In this document: in pieces, positions 5,131-12,500 of the stretch
Layout: each line of letters starts with the position of its first letter
Position numbering within the stretch: the first letter of the stretch is position 1
NCBI GenBank assembly: GCA_002496385.1
Contig: DAJR01000047.1
Location: 1-34,908 of the forward strand
Direction: 5' to 3'
DNA from: Methanomassiliicoccales archaeon UBA147
Lineage (GTDB): Archaea; Thermoplasmatota; Thermoplasmata; SG8-5
Length of the DNA: 34,908 nucleotides
The notes under the pieces: generated by a model
Databases searched by the model: none
Told to the model about the DNA's origin: nothing
Seen by the model: only the letters and a program-made list of their open reading frames with translations
Program-made: the position numbers and the translations under genes

Positions 5131-5415
5131 TCATTCGTCGGGGAGGAGAACCTCGACCAGGTCTTCCCCTTCCACCCATGCCACTTTCAGCGTTATCTTG
5201 TTGGGGGGGTTCTCGATGCCTCTGGCCCATATGGCCTCGTTGACTTCCTTGTCAATCCAGATATTATCCGGTTCGGCCTTCCTGTGCCTCACAACATACT
5301 CTCGGATGAGCTTGATCGCCTTGGGTGCCCTCCTGGTCCGTGGGACCCTCTGCAGGTCCCGGAGGGGGATTGTATAGACCAGTTCCTTGAATTCTTTTTC
5401 TTTCCCGTCTGCCAT
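5131..5415 (-). CDS. rpl31e: Large ribosomal subunit protein L31e
   Basis: The 94-residue basic protein matches L31e of the archaeal/eukaryotic large subunit: YTIPLRDLQRVPRTRRAPKA near the N-terminus, then IREYVVRHRKAEPDNIWIDK and a C-terminal VAWVEG strand. It sits near the exit of the peptide tunnel. It is flanked by rpl39e (10-base gap) and aIF6 (12-base gap), the gene order known from many archaea. Confidence 0.95.
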   Translation of the reverse strand: MADGKEKEFKELVYTIPLRDLQRVPRTRRAPKAIKLIREYVVRHRKAEPDNIWIDKEVNEAIWARGIENPPNKITLKVAWVEGEDLVEVLLPDE

Positions 5416-5425
5416 GATGATCCCT

Positions 5426-5581
5426 CTAGACCTTCAGCCTGTTCCTCCGCCAGTTCCTCTGCTTGGGGTGGCGCATGAACCTTCGGTTAGTCCTCTGAAT
5501 GACCCAAGCCGGAACGCGCCGGTTCGAGTTTGTGGCCTTGTTGAGCCTCAGTTTCCTCGCGAGTGGTTTGTTTCTTGCCAT
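5426..5581 (-). CDS. rpl39e: Large ribosomal subunit protein L39e
   Basis: A 51-residue, very basic protein starting MARNKPLARKLRLNKATNSN and ending NWRRNRLKV. This is the complete L39e, the smallest large-subunit protein, which lines the exit tunnel. VPAWVIQRTNRRF (about 23-35) is the family signature. It lies between pdcd5 (11-base gap) and rpl31e. Confidence 0.95.
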   Translation of the reverse strand: MARNKPLARKLRLNKATNSNRRVPAWVIQRTNRRFMRHPKQRNWRRNRLKV

Positions 5582-5592
5582 CTTGTATCCCT

Positions 5593-5925
5593 CTATTTTC
5601 TTTTTATCGTGATCTCCCTCTTCTGGGGGGTGAGTTTCTCCAGTATCTGAACGAGGCTTGCGTCGTCGATCGTGGCGTTCAGTTTCCCGGACTGCGCTAG
5701 CATTATGAGCTGGTTTTCCACGGCCTCGGCGAATTCGGCGCGGGCTATCTTCAGCCGCGCCAGGCGCGCCCTGGCTTCAGGGGTGAGTATCTGCCTCAGC
5801 ACAGCCTGCCTTTGCTGCTCGTACTGCTCATTCTCCTGTGTTTGCGCTTCCTGCTGGACCTGGTCCTGCTGGAGCGCTTCGAGCTTCCTGCGTCTTATCT
5901 CCTGAAGCTCCTTGTCATCGTCCAT
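5593..5925 (-). CDS. PDCD5-family DNA-binding protein
   Basis: The 110-residue protein belongs to the PDCD5/TFAR19 family: a charged, glutamine-rich N-terminal helix (about 1-50), then a compact three-helix bundle with LTPEARARLARLKIARAEFA (about 47-66) and a basic end. The family binds nucleic acid or chaperonin partners; its archaeal role is not well defined. The frame extends 23 residues upstream to 5994, into the end of rps19e, but the ATG at 5925 is preceded by AGGTG (plus-strand 5933-5937) and gives the usual N-terminus (MDDDKELQEIRRRK). Confidence 0.9.
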   Translation of the reverse strand: MDDDKELQEIRRRKLEALQQDQVQQEAQTQENEQYEQQRQAVLRQILTPEARARLARLKIARAEFAEAVENQLIMLAQSGKLNATIDDASLVQILEKLTPQKREITIKRK

Positions 5926-5935
5926 CGGCGCACAC

Positions 5936-6394
5936 CTATTTGCCGTATTTGGCCAGCTTGGGGTTGTCCTTGGCCTGCTCCGTGAATATGGCATGTGATG
6001 CGTTGTCCAGCAGCTTCTGTCCCTGCGCGGAGACCATGCGTCCCCTCTTCTTCTGGCTTGTCACGAGGCCTGATGCCTCAAGCTGCTGAAGCGAAAGTCT
6101 GACGATAGATCGGCTGCCTGTCCATGCGTGGGAGGGTTTTGAGCCCTTATCCACCGGCCCCCCGAAATGGGCGGCGAGCTTCTCTGTGCCTATGGGGCCG
6201 TTGATGTAGACCTTCCTCAGCACGGCTGCGACCCTAGTGTACCACCAGTCAGTTTCCCCTGGCGCTTTCTCCCTGTGTATCCCGGTCTTTACAAAAGCGG
6301 ACCATTCGGGCGGCTGGATGGTATCTCTTTTCTTCAGGTCTTCTGCGATGCTCGCAATGAGCTTGTTGGCAGGTACGTCGTATGCAGTGGTCAT
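5936..6394 (-). CDS. rps19e: Small ribosomal subunit protein S19e
   Basis: The 152-residue protein is S19e. Signature stretches are WWYTRVAAVLRKVYINGPIG (about 50-69) and LSLQQLEASGLVTSQKKRGR (about 100-119), in the winged-helix-like fold of the family. It is the first gene of the minus-strand operon leading to aIF6. GGAGG (plus-strand 6401-6405) is six bases before the ATG. Confidence 0.95.
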   Translation of the reverse strand: MTTAYDVPANKLIASIAEDLKKRDTIQPPEWSAFVKTGIHREKAPGETDWWYTRVAAVLRKVYINGPIGTEKLAAHFGGPVDKGSKPSHAWTGSRSIVRLSLQQLEASGLVTSQKKRGRMVSAQGQKLLDNASHAIFTEQAKDNPKLAKYGK

Positions 6395-6639
6395 TTTTGG
6401 CCTCCAGTATTGGTCCTAAATGCTGGAAGTATTGCCCCTAAAGTGCATGGGGTATTTTATGTTTGTCCTATTCCATGTGCATTCAGGAACGGCTGTATGC
6501 CGCCCCAAACCAGGTTAAATATTAAGTATTCTCTTGCAATCCGGGTTGCGTAGAAGGGATGCCTGAGGGATGCAGGGACAGGTGGAATCCTTCCGCCGCC
6601 CGCCGTCACCAGGCCCCGGACGAAGCGCTGGGTGAACCA
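6395..6639. promoter_or_regulatory. Divergent promoter region between rps19e and top6B
   Basis: For top6B, GGTTAAATATTAAG (6512-6525) contains a TATA-like box. For rps19e, the minus-strand reading of 6450-6461 gives a weaker AACATAAAATA. Between the top6B TATA and its probable start lies about 100 bases of leader, or about 30 bases if translation begins at the ATG at 6559. Confidence 0.45.
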
Positions 6640-8655
6640 ATGATGGACATAGCCGAGAAACTGGCAAAACAGCAGAAGGAAATATCCATAGCGGAGTTTT
6701 TCGAGAAGAACAAGCAGATACTGGGTTTCGATTCCCAGACAAAATCCCTGATTACCGCGGTGAAGGAGGGCGTTGACAATTCCCTGGACGCATGCGAGGA
6801 GGCCAGGATACTCCCCGACATCCTCGTGGAGATTACCGAGACCGAGAAGGGCGAGTTCAAGATAGTCATCGAGGACAACGGCCCGGGCATCGTCAAGCGT
6901 CAGATAGCAAATGTGTTCGGCAGGCTTCTTTACGGCTCAAGGTTTCACGCCATAAGGCAGTCGAGGGGGCAGCAGGGCATCGGAATCTCAGCGGTAGTCA
7001 TGTACAGCCAGCTGACCACCGGTAAGCCGGCGTTCATTATTTCAAAGATCAAGGGAGAGGAGGTCGCCCACTTCGTCAAATTGGTCCTGGATATCAAGCG
7101 CAACCGCCCGGACATCATCGAGGAGGATTTCAGGATGTGGGACGGCAAGGCGCACGGGACCAGACTGGAGGTGTATGTCAAGGGCAGGTATGTCACCGGC
7201 AAGCAATCCATACTCGAGTACCTCAGGGCGACAGCGATTGTCAACCCCCATGTCCAGATAACTTTCAAAGACCCCATGGGCGGCGTGATAACCCTGCCCA
7301 GGGTGACCGAGGAATTGCCGAAGGAAACCGTCGAATCGAAACCGCATCCCGAAGGCATCGAATTGGGCCAGCTGATGAGCATGGCGAAGGCCAGCGAACA
7401 CAGGAAACTGACAGCGTTCCTTGTCAACGAGTTCTCACGCGTGAGCCCGAGGGTGGCCAAGGAGATCTGCGAGGCCGCGATGGTCCCTGAGAACCGCAGC
7501 CCCAGGAGGATGTCGCTGGAGGAAGGCGCCGCCGTCCTGAAGGGAATCGGGGCCGTGAAGATAATGGCGCCAAAATCTGACTGCCTCACCCCGATCGGCG
7601 AGACCCTCATCCGAAAGGGCTTGCGCAACGTGCTCGAAGGCCTGAAGCCAGGATATTATGCGCCGCCAGTCACAAGAGAGCCAACCGTGTACTCGGGCCA
7701 CCCGTTCCTGGTGGAAGTCGGAATCGTTTACGGCGGCCAGCTCCCGAAGGACCAGCAGGTCGACATCCTCAGGTTCGGCAACAGGGTGCCGCTCCTTTAC
7801 CAGCAGGGTGCGGATGTCATAACCAAGGCCATCGCCGAGGTGGATTGGCGCAGGTACGGGCTTGAGCAGAGGGGAGGGAAGGGCATCCCGTTCGGCCCGG
7901 GAATAGTGCTGGTGCATGTCGCGTCGACGCAGCTTCCGTTCACCTCGGAGGCGAAGGAGGCCATTGCCAACCTGGACCCGGTCAGGGAGGAGGTTGAGAG
8001 GGCGCTGAGGCTCTGCGCCAGGAATCTGAAGACGCATCTCGGGAAGAAGGCCAGGAGGTCCAAGACCAAGGAGAAATTCGACATAGTCCAGATACTCCTC
8101 CCCGAAATAGCCCGGAAGGCTGCCAGCATAGTGGGAAAACCTGTCCCCGCGCTGGGAAAGACCGTCACAGGGATCATGAACGTCATCTGGGTCGAGGACA
8201 AGGTCGAGTTCAGCAAAGGACGGCACAAAGTTGCGATAAACATCCATAATTTCATGGCTACGGGCCAGAAATTCAATATCCACACGATTTTACCGGGAAA
8301 GGCGCTTGACAGGAAGCACATCACCCCCGAGCCGGACAGCGTGAACGGGGACAAGCTCACCTGGAATCTGAAAAGGATTGCCAGCACCGAGGTCCAAACC
8401 ATCACTTTCGAACTTGTGGGCCTTGACCAGGACGAGTTCTCGGAGGCCGAGGTCTTCGTGAGCGGCATCAACCACGCAAATGTGATAGGCGCCGAGCCGT
8501 TGCCCGGGGACTGGGACCTCGACGGCACGGGCCAGTATTCACTGTTCTCCTTTACTGAAGCTCCCGAGGAGGAAGAGGTCGAGGAGCCCGAGGAAGAGGA
8601 CGAGAACGGCGTGGACTACGACGAACAGACAGAGGTGATCTCCGATGAAGAATGA
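6640..8655 (+). CDS. top6B: DNA topoisomerase VI subunit B (ATPase)
   Basis: This subunit binds and hydrolyses ATP to drive strand passage by the A2B2 type IIB topoisomerase. The Bergerat (GHKL) ATPase motifs are present: VKEGVDNSLDACEEA, EDNGPGI and GQQGIGISA, followed by the helix-two-turn-helix and transducer domains. The C-terminus ends in an acidic tail (residues after about 640). The frame is open from an ATG at 6559, but homologues start near MDIAEKLAKQQKEISIAEFF, and GGTGA (6631-6635) sits just before the ATGs at 6640 and 6643. The stop overlaps top6A by 11 bases. Confidence 0.93.
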   Translation: MMDIAEKLAKQQKEISIAEFFEKNKQILGFDSQTKSLITAVKEGVDNSLDACEEARILPDILVEITETEKGEFKIVIEDNGPGIVKRQIANVFGRLLYGSRFHAIRQSRGQQGIGISAVVMYSQLTTGKPAFIISKIKGEEVAHFVKLVLDIKRNRPDIIEEDFRMWDGKAHGTRLEVYVKGRYVTGKQSILEYLRATAIVNPHVQITFKDPMGGVITLPRVTEELPKETVESKPHPEGIELGQLMSMAKASEHRKLTAFLVNEFSRVSPRVAKEICEAAMVPENRSPRRMSLEEGAAVLKGIGAVKIMAPKSDCLTPIGETLIRKGLRNVLEGLKPGYYAPPVTREPTVYSGHPFLVEVGIVYGGQLPKDQQVDILRFGNRVPLLYQQGADVITKAIAEVDWRRYGLEQRGGKGIPFGPGIVLVHVASTQLPFTSEAKEAIANLDPVREEVERALRLCARNLKTHLGKKARRSKTKEKFDIVQILLPEIARKAASIVGKPVPALGKTVTGIMNVIWVEDKVEFSKGRHKVAINIHNFMATGQKFNIHTILPGKALDRKHITPEPDSVNGDKLTWNLKRIASTEVQTITFELVGLDQDEFSEAEVFVSGINHANVIGAEPLPGDWDLDGTGQYSLFSFTEAPEEEEVEEPEEEDENGVDYDEQTEVISDEE

Positions 8656-9745
8656 GGACAGGCACCACAGGGCGGTGGACGAGCTCTACAAGATTGCTGA
8701 CAACATATACAACCAGATAGACAAGGGCCAGATACCGAAGATGAGCATCCCTCTGAGGTCGAAGAAGAACATCCAGTTCGCGCCGAGGAAGGGCGTTTGG
8801 AAGTACGGCAACCTTCACGGGGTGCGGAGCGCCAAGAAGATGACGGGCGCCTACATGCTGCTGAGGACCATGTACATGCTGGAATTCATCAAGGACATGG
8901 TCAAGGATCAAAAATCCTCGACCCTCAGGGAGATGTACTACATTTCCGAAGGCTGGGGCAATGCCAAGTTCGGCTCCCAGGACGAGAGCAACAACCTCGC
9001 GGAGGACCTGGAGATAGTCACGACATGCATGAGAGAAGACTTCAAACTCAGGCCCGAGGAGGACGGGGCCAGGGTAATCGGCAACCTCACGCTCATGGAG
9101 ACCAACCGTAAGGGGGAGCGCAAGAAGATAAACCTCAGGGACGACGTGGGGGATTCGGGATACGGCATCCCGTTCAATGTCGAGAAGGACAAGATTGAGC
9201 TGCTGAATACGGACGCGAAGTTCATCATTGCCATCGAGACGGGCGGTATGTTTGACCGCCTGGTGGAGAACGGTTTCGACGAGAAGCACAATGCCGTGAT
9301 ACTGCATCTCAAAGGCCAGCCTGCCCGCTCGACCAGGAGGTTCATGAAGCGCCTCAACGAGGAGATGAACCTGCCCCTGGTGGTGTTCACGGACGGAGAC
9401 CCGTGGTCGTTCAGGATATTCTCCTCCATCGCCTACGGTGCGATTAAAACCGCGCATATCTCCGAATACCTGGCCACGCCGAGTGCCATGTTCTGCGGCA
9501 TCACGTCCTCCGACATAGTCGATTACGACCTGCCAACAGACAAACTGAACGACAAGGACGTCAAGGCCCTTCATGCGGAACTCAGCGACCCGAGGTTCCA
9601 CGACCGCTTCTGGAAGAGCGAGATAGAACTGATGCTTGAGCTTGGGAAGAAAGCCGAGCAGCAGGCGCTGGCAAAGTACGGATTGGATTTCGTCACGGAC
9701 AAATATCTGCCTGAAAAATTGACAGAACTAGGAGTTTTGAAATAG
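8645..9745 (+). CDS. top6A: DNA topoisomerase VI subunit A (DNA cleavage subunit)
   Basis: The 366-residue protein is the Spo11-like subunit that cuts both DNA strands. The N-terminal winged-helix region ends with TLREMYYISEGWG, which holds the catalytic tyrosine (Tyr98 or Tyr99). The Toprim domain has ETGGMFDRL and VVFTDGDPWSFRIF, whose acidic residues bind Mg2+. It overlaps top6B by 11 bases, so both subunits are made from one transcript. Length is normal and the sequence shows no disruption. Confidence 0.95.
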   Translation: MKNEDRHHRAVDELYKIADNIYNQIDKGQIPKMSIPLRSKKNIQFAPRKGVWKYGNLHGVRSAKKMTGAYMLLRTMYMLEFIKDMVKDQKSSTLREMYYISEGWGNAKFGSQDESNNLAEDLEIVTTCMREDFKLRPEEDGARVIGNLTLMETNRKGERKKINLRDDVGDSGYGIPFNVEKDKIELLNTDAKFIIAIETGGMFDRLVENGFDEKHNAVILHLKGQPARSTRRFMKRLNEEMNLPLVVFTDGDPWSFRIFSSIAYGAIKTAHISEYLATPSAMFCGITSSDIVDYDLPTDKLNDKDVKALHAELSDPRFHDRFWKSEIELMLELGKKAEQQALAKYGLDFVTDKYLPEKLTELGVLK

Positions 9746-9864
9746 AGCGGATATTGTTTTCGAACTGCTGAATGAGTGCCCCGGCCAACCACACAGATTT
9801 TCGACCAGGATATTCCCCTGTCGCATCTCGCCCGGCCGGCGTCCGTTGAAACGCTGACCGGTCC

Positions 9865-12420
9865 CTACCAGTTCACGGTCCAAACCACGTCCGCAGGCAC
9901 ATGCACCCAGTATCCTTTTCCGGGCACCATCGGGAATTCCGGCGGAACCTCGCTTATCAGATACGGGGATGCTGCATCGAAGACCTCGACACGGTCCGCT
10001 CCGGTGCCCCAGAGCGCGTCCCCCACCGTGCTGGCCGTCCTGGAGGGATATCCCACCATGTTCCATCCGGCCCTGAGGAGTATGCCGGTTGATTCCGGAA
10101 TTTCACCGGTAATGGCCAGCGTGCAGTTTTCGGTCGCGTGAACCCAAACAGCCATGCCAGCGTCAATGGTGAACAGGTCGTTTGAGAGTCCGCCTGTTCT
10201 GAAGGTCTTCCAGTGGTCCGCTTTGTCGTCCGCGGAATAACATCTCACCACATCCCAGCTGCCCGAGATGGAGGACAGGACATTTTCCACGGAAGTATTC
10301 GCGAAAATAAGAGGAAGCGAAATGAGGTTCCATCCTCCTGTCAGGTCTGTGTAATATGTCGGTTCATGGGGTGGGGAACCCCAGGGAGCCATCAGTGGAT
10401 ACCGGTCCTGTGTCCCTGCACCTCCATCGAAATTCACGTACGGGATGTCACCGATACCGTCTGAAAACACCTCGTCCTGCTCGGGGCCGGAGAAACGGTC
10501 CGCGCCCGTGTAATCGTTCCAGTAGTTGCCTCCTGACGGATAGCCGTCATCCCAGAAAATCAGGCCGTTGTCGTCATATGCCTGGACCGCATTGTCGTAG
10601 AGGTTGTTGTGATACACTGCGGTGCTGTTCGATGTCTCGACGCAAATCCCGATGTCGCTGCTCTGCGACACCATGTTGCGATGCACGCTTGCTTGAGAGC
10701 ATGCCGAGACTATTATTCCATATGCGTTGTTGGCCAACTCATTGTCCTCAAATAGAACATCGCTGGAATTAATGGCGTAAACACCTATCAGATTGTTGGC
10801 AGCAAGATTGCATGTGACAGAACCTCCGGAAACTGAATAAAGGTAGATGCCGGAATCATAGGACCAATCCGACCACTCGGAGCTGCCGGCATATTCCAGG
10901 CGGGAGTCCCTGATTACGAAATCCCCTGTAGTGTTTCCGATATAAATGCAGTTGCCAAACCCTGCGCCGTCGATGGTGTAATCATGCAGCACATATGGAC
11001 TGCCGGGAGTCCCATCACCCTGCCAGAATTCGCCGATCTTCCTGTGCGCCAAGCCGATATCCCCGTCCGCACGTATCGGGTAATGGAAGAATGACCCCGG
11101 AATTACAAATGACACCGCAATGTTATTCGTGACTGGTTCTATGGCCATGGGCATTTCGTAGCCGATACCGCCCTCCCACCATTCTGCATTCAGTATCTCG
11201 AAGCTGACAAGCACCCCCGTGAGAGGCCCCCGATTGTTCATGGCCAGCTCAAAATCATGGTTTGAGAGCGGGTCCATAAAAGAAAGGAAATCTGATATAT
11301 CGAATGCCATCCTTCCTGCAGGGAAAGGATGCTCCTGGATATTTGCGCCATACCAGGATTCCATCCAGTAACAGCTGAGGAATGGTTTCGCGACCGTGAA
11401 AACACTGTTCTCGAATAGGGTCATCTCCAGGCCAGAGTTCCGCACTATGTTTCCTCTGAAATCATGATCGATTTGAGCCTTGGCCACCATCTTGGGTTTG
11501 TAGTTCAGCTCGCTCTCGAGGTACATGACCCAGCCGTACCCCAGGTAGCCGTCGACAATGGCATCGTACGTCATCCACCAGTAACCGGCCTCGCCCCAGT
11601 TGGTTCCCCAGGAATTCACCATCCTGAAAGCGCCGTGCCCGTCCGCGGTCGGCTTGTCGTCGTCATAGCCGCATATGGTCACAATGTGCCCGCCGCGGTT
11701 GGTACCATATCTCTCGCTTGAGCAGTAAGTGTTGTTGAAATTCTTTATGTAATCGAAGTTGCTCCATACGGATATTCCGGTGGTGGCTGTGTTCCCGGCA
11801 GCCAGGTGAGATTTGAGAGCGTCCATCCCCTCTGGTGTGCCGACATCTAGCCAGTTCTGGCTCCGCGCCCTTCGTTTCATCCCGGACACCCATATCCAGT
11901 CCTCGGTGGGCCAGGATGTGTCATCGCCGGGGTTGTACGGCATCTCGGCCATGCTGCAGGCGCCGTTGGATATCAGCAGGTCGGCCACATCTTCCATGTA
12001 GGAACCGCCGTCGACCCCGCCGTTGGCGATGTGGTAAAGGAATCCCGGGCTGGTCTGGTTGTTGGGGTCAGTGATGTCCATCGGGCTCTCCCTGTTCTCG
12101 ATGTATGTCGCGTGATAATACCCGATAGCCCAAGCAGTGCACGAGCCCTGAGATTGTTGGTTGCCGACAGGCGGCAGGCCTGCGGAGTTGTCGACAGCGG
12201 AGGGGCGGGGGGCAGGATTGTTGCGGAGCATCTCTGCGGGGGACACAATGTGCGTGGTGGCGCTCTCGGTCGGACCGGCAGGGTTCCAGAGGCCGCCAAG
12301 GGCGGGGCCGGAGTCAGAATCAATTGGCCTGGAATCATTCACGAGACTGCTGCATCCTAAATAGGGAATGGGCGATAACATCATTGCGCACAAACAGACA
12401 ATCGAAACCTTCCTCAGCAT
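9865..12420 (-). CDS. Secreted papain-fold cysteine protease with beta-helix and C-terminal surface module
   Basis: The 851-residue protein starts with a signal sequence (to about residue 22; LGCSS may be a lipobox). The papain-like peptidase domain (about 80-300) has the oxyanion Gln91, catalytic Cys94 (QGSCTAWA), His245 (RGGHIVTICGYDD) and Asn269 (NSWGTNWGEAGYWW). A NosD-like parallel beta-helix follows (about 480-640, with SGGNYWNDYTGAD). The C-terminal module (GWNLISLPL to VPADVVWTVNW) ends in tryptophan-rich strands and recurs in the next protein. It probably acts outside the cell, degrading protein or processing surface proteins. A TATA-like box is at about 12471-12482 (minus strand). 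Confidence 0.85.
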   Translation of the reverse strand: MLRKVSIVCLCAMMLSPIPYLGCSSLVNDSRPIDSDSGPALGGLWNPAGPTESATTHIVSPAEMLRNNPAPRPSAVDNSAGLPPVGNQQSQGSCTAWAIGYYHATYIENRESPMDITDPNNQTSPGFLYHIANGGVDGGSYMEDVADLLISNGACSMAEMPYNPGDDTSWPTEDWIWVSGMKRRARSQNWLDVGTPEGMDALKSHLAAGNTATTGISVWSNFDYIKNFNNTYCSSERYGTNRGGHIVTICGYDDDKPTADGHGAFRMVNSWGTNWGEAGYWWMTYDAIVDGYLGYGWVMYLESELNYKPKMVAKAQIDHDFRGNIVRNSGLEMTLFENSVFTVAKPFLSCYWMESWYGANIQEHPFPAGRMAFDISDFLSFMDPLSNHDFELAMNNRGPLTGVLVSFEILNAEWWEGGIGYEMPMAIEPVTNNIAVSFVIPGSFFHYPIRADGDIGLAHRKIGEFWQGDGTPGSPYVLHDYTIDGAGFGNCIYIGNTTGDFVIRDSRLEYAGSSEWSDWSYDSGIYLYSVSGGSVTCNLAANNLIGVYAINSSDVLFEDNELANNAYGIIVSACSQASVHRNMVSQSSDIGICVETSNSTAVYHNNLYDNAVQAYDDNGLIFWDDGYPSGGNYWNDYTGADRFSGPEQDEVFSDGIGDIPYVNFDGGAGTQDRYPLMAPWGSPPHEPTYYTDLTGGWNLISLPLIFANTSVENVLSSISGSWDVVRCYSADDKADHWKTFRTGGLSNDLFTIDAGMAVWVHATENCTLAITGEIPESTGILLRAGWNMVGYPSRTASTVGDALWGTGADRVEVFDAASPYLISEVPPEFPMVPGKGYWVHVPADVVWTVNW

Positions 12421-12500
12421 CTCGTCATCCTCTTGCCATAGAATCTAGATGAGATAATGAATCTGATAGTATAAATATATTGGGAGAAATGATTGCCAGG

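Noticed and set aside
4574..5243. Long plus-strand frames opposite aIF6 and L31e
   Set aside because: They are antisense shadows of well-conserved genes.
8552..9601. 349-codon minus-strand frame opposite top6A
   Set aside because: Antisense shadow created by the codon bias of top6A; no family resemblance.
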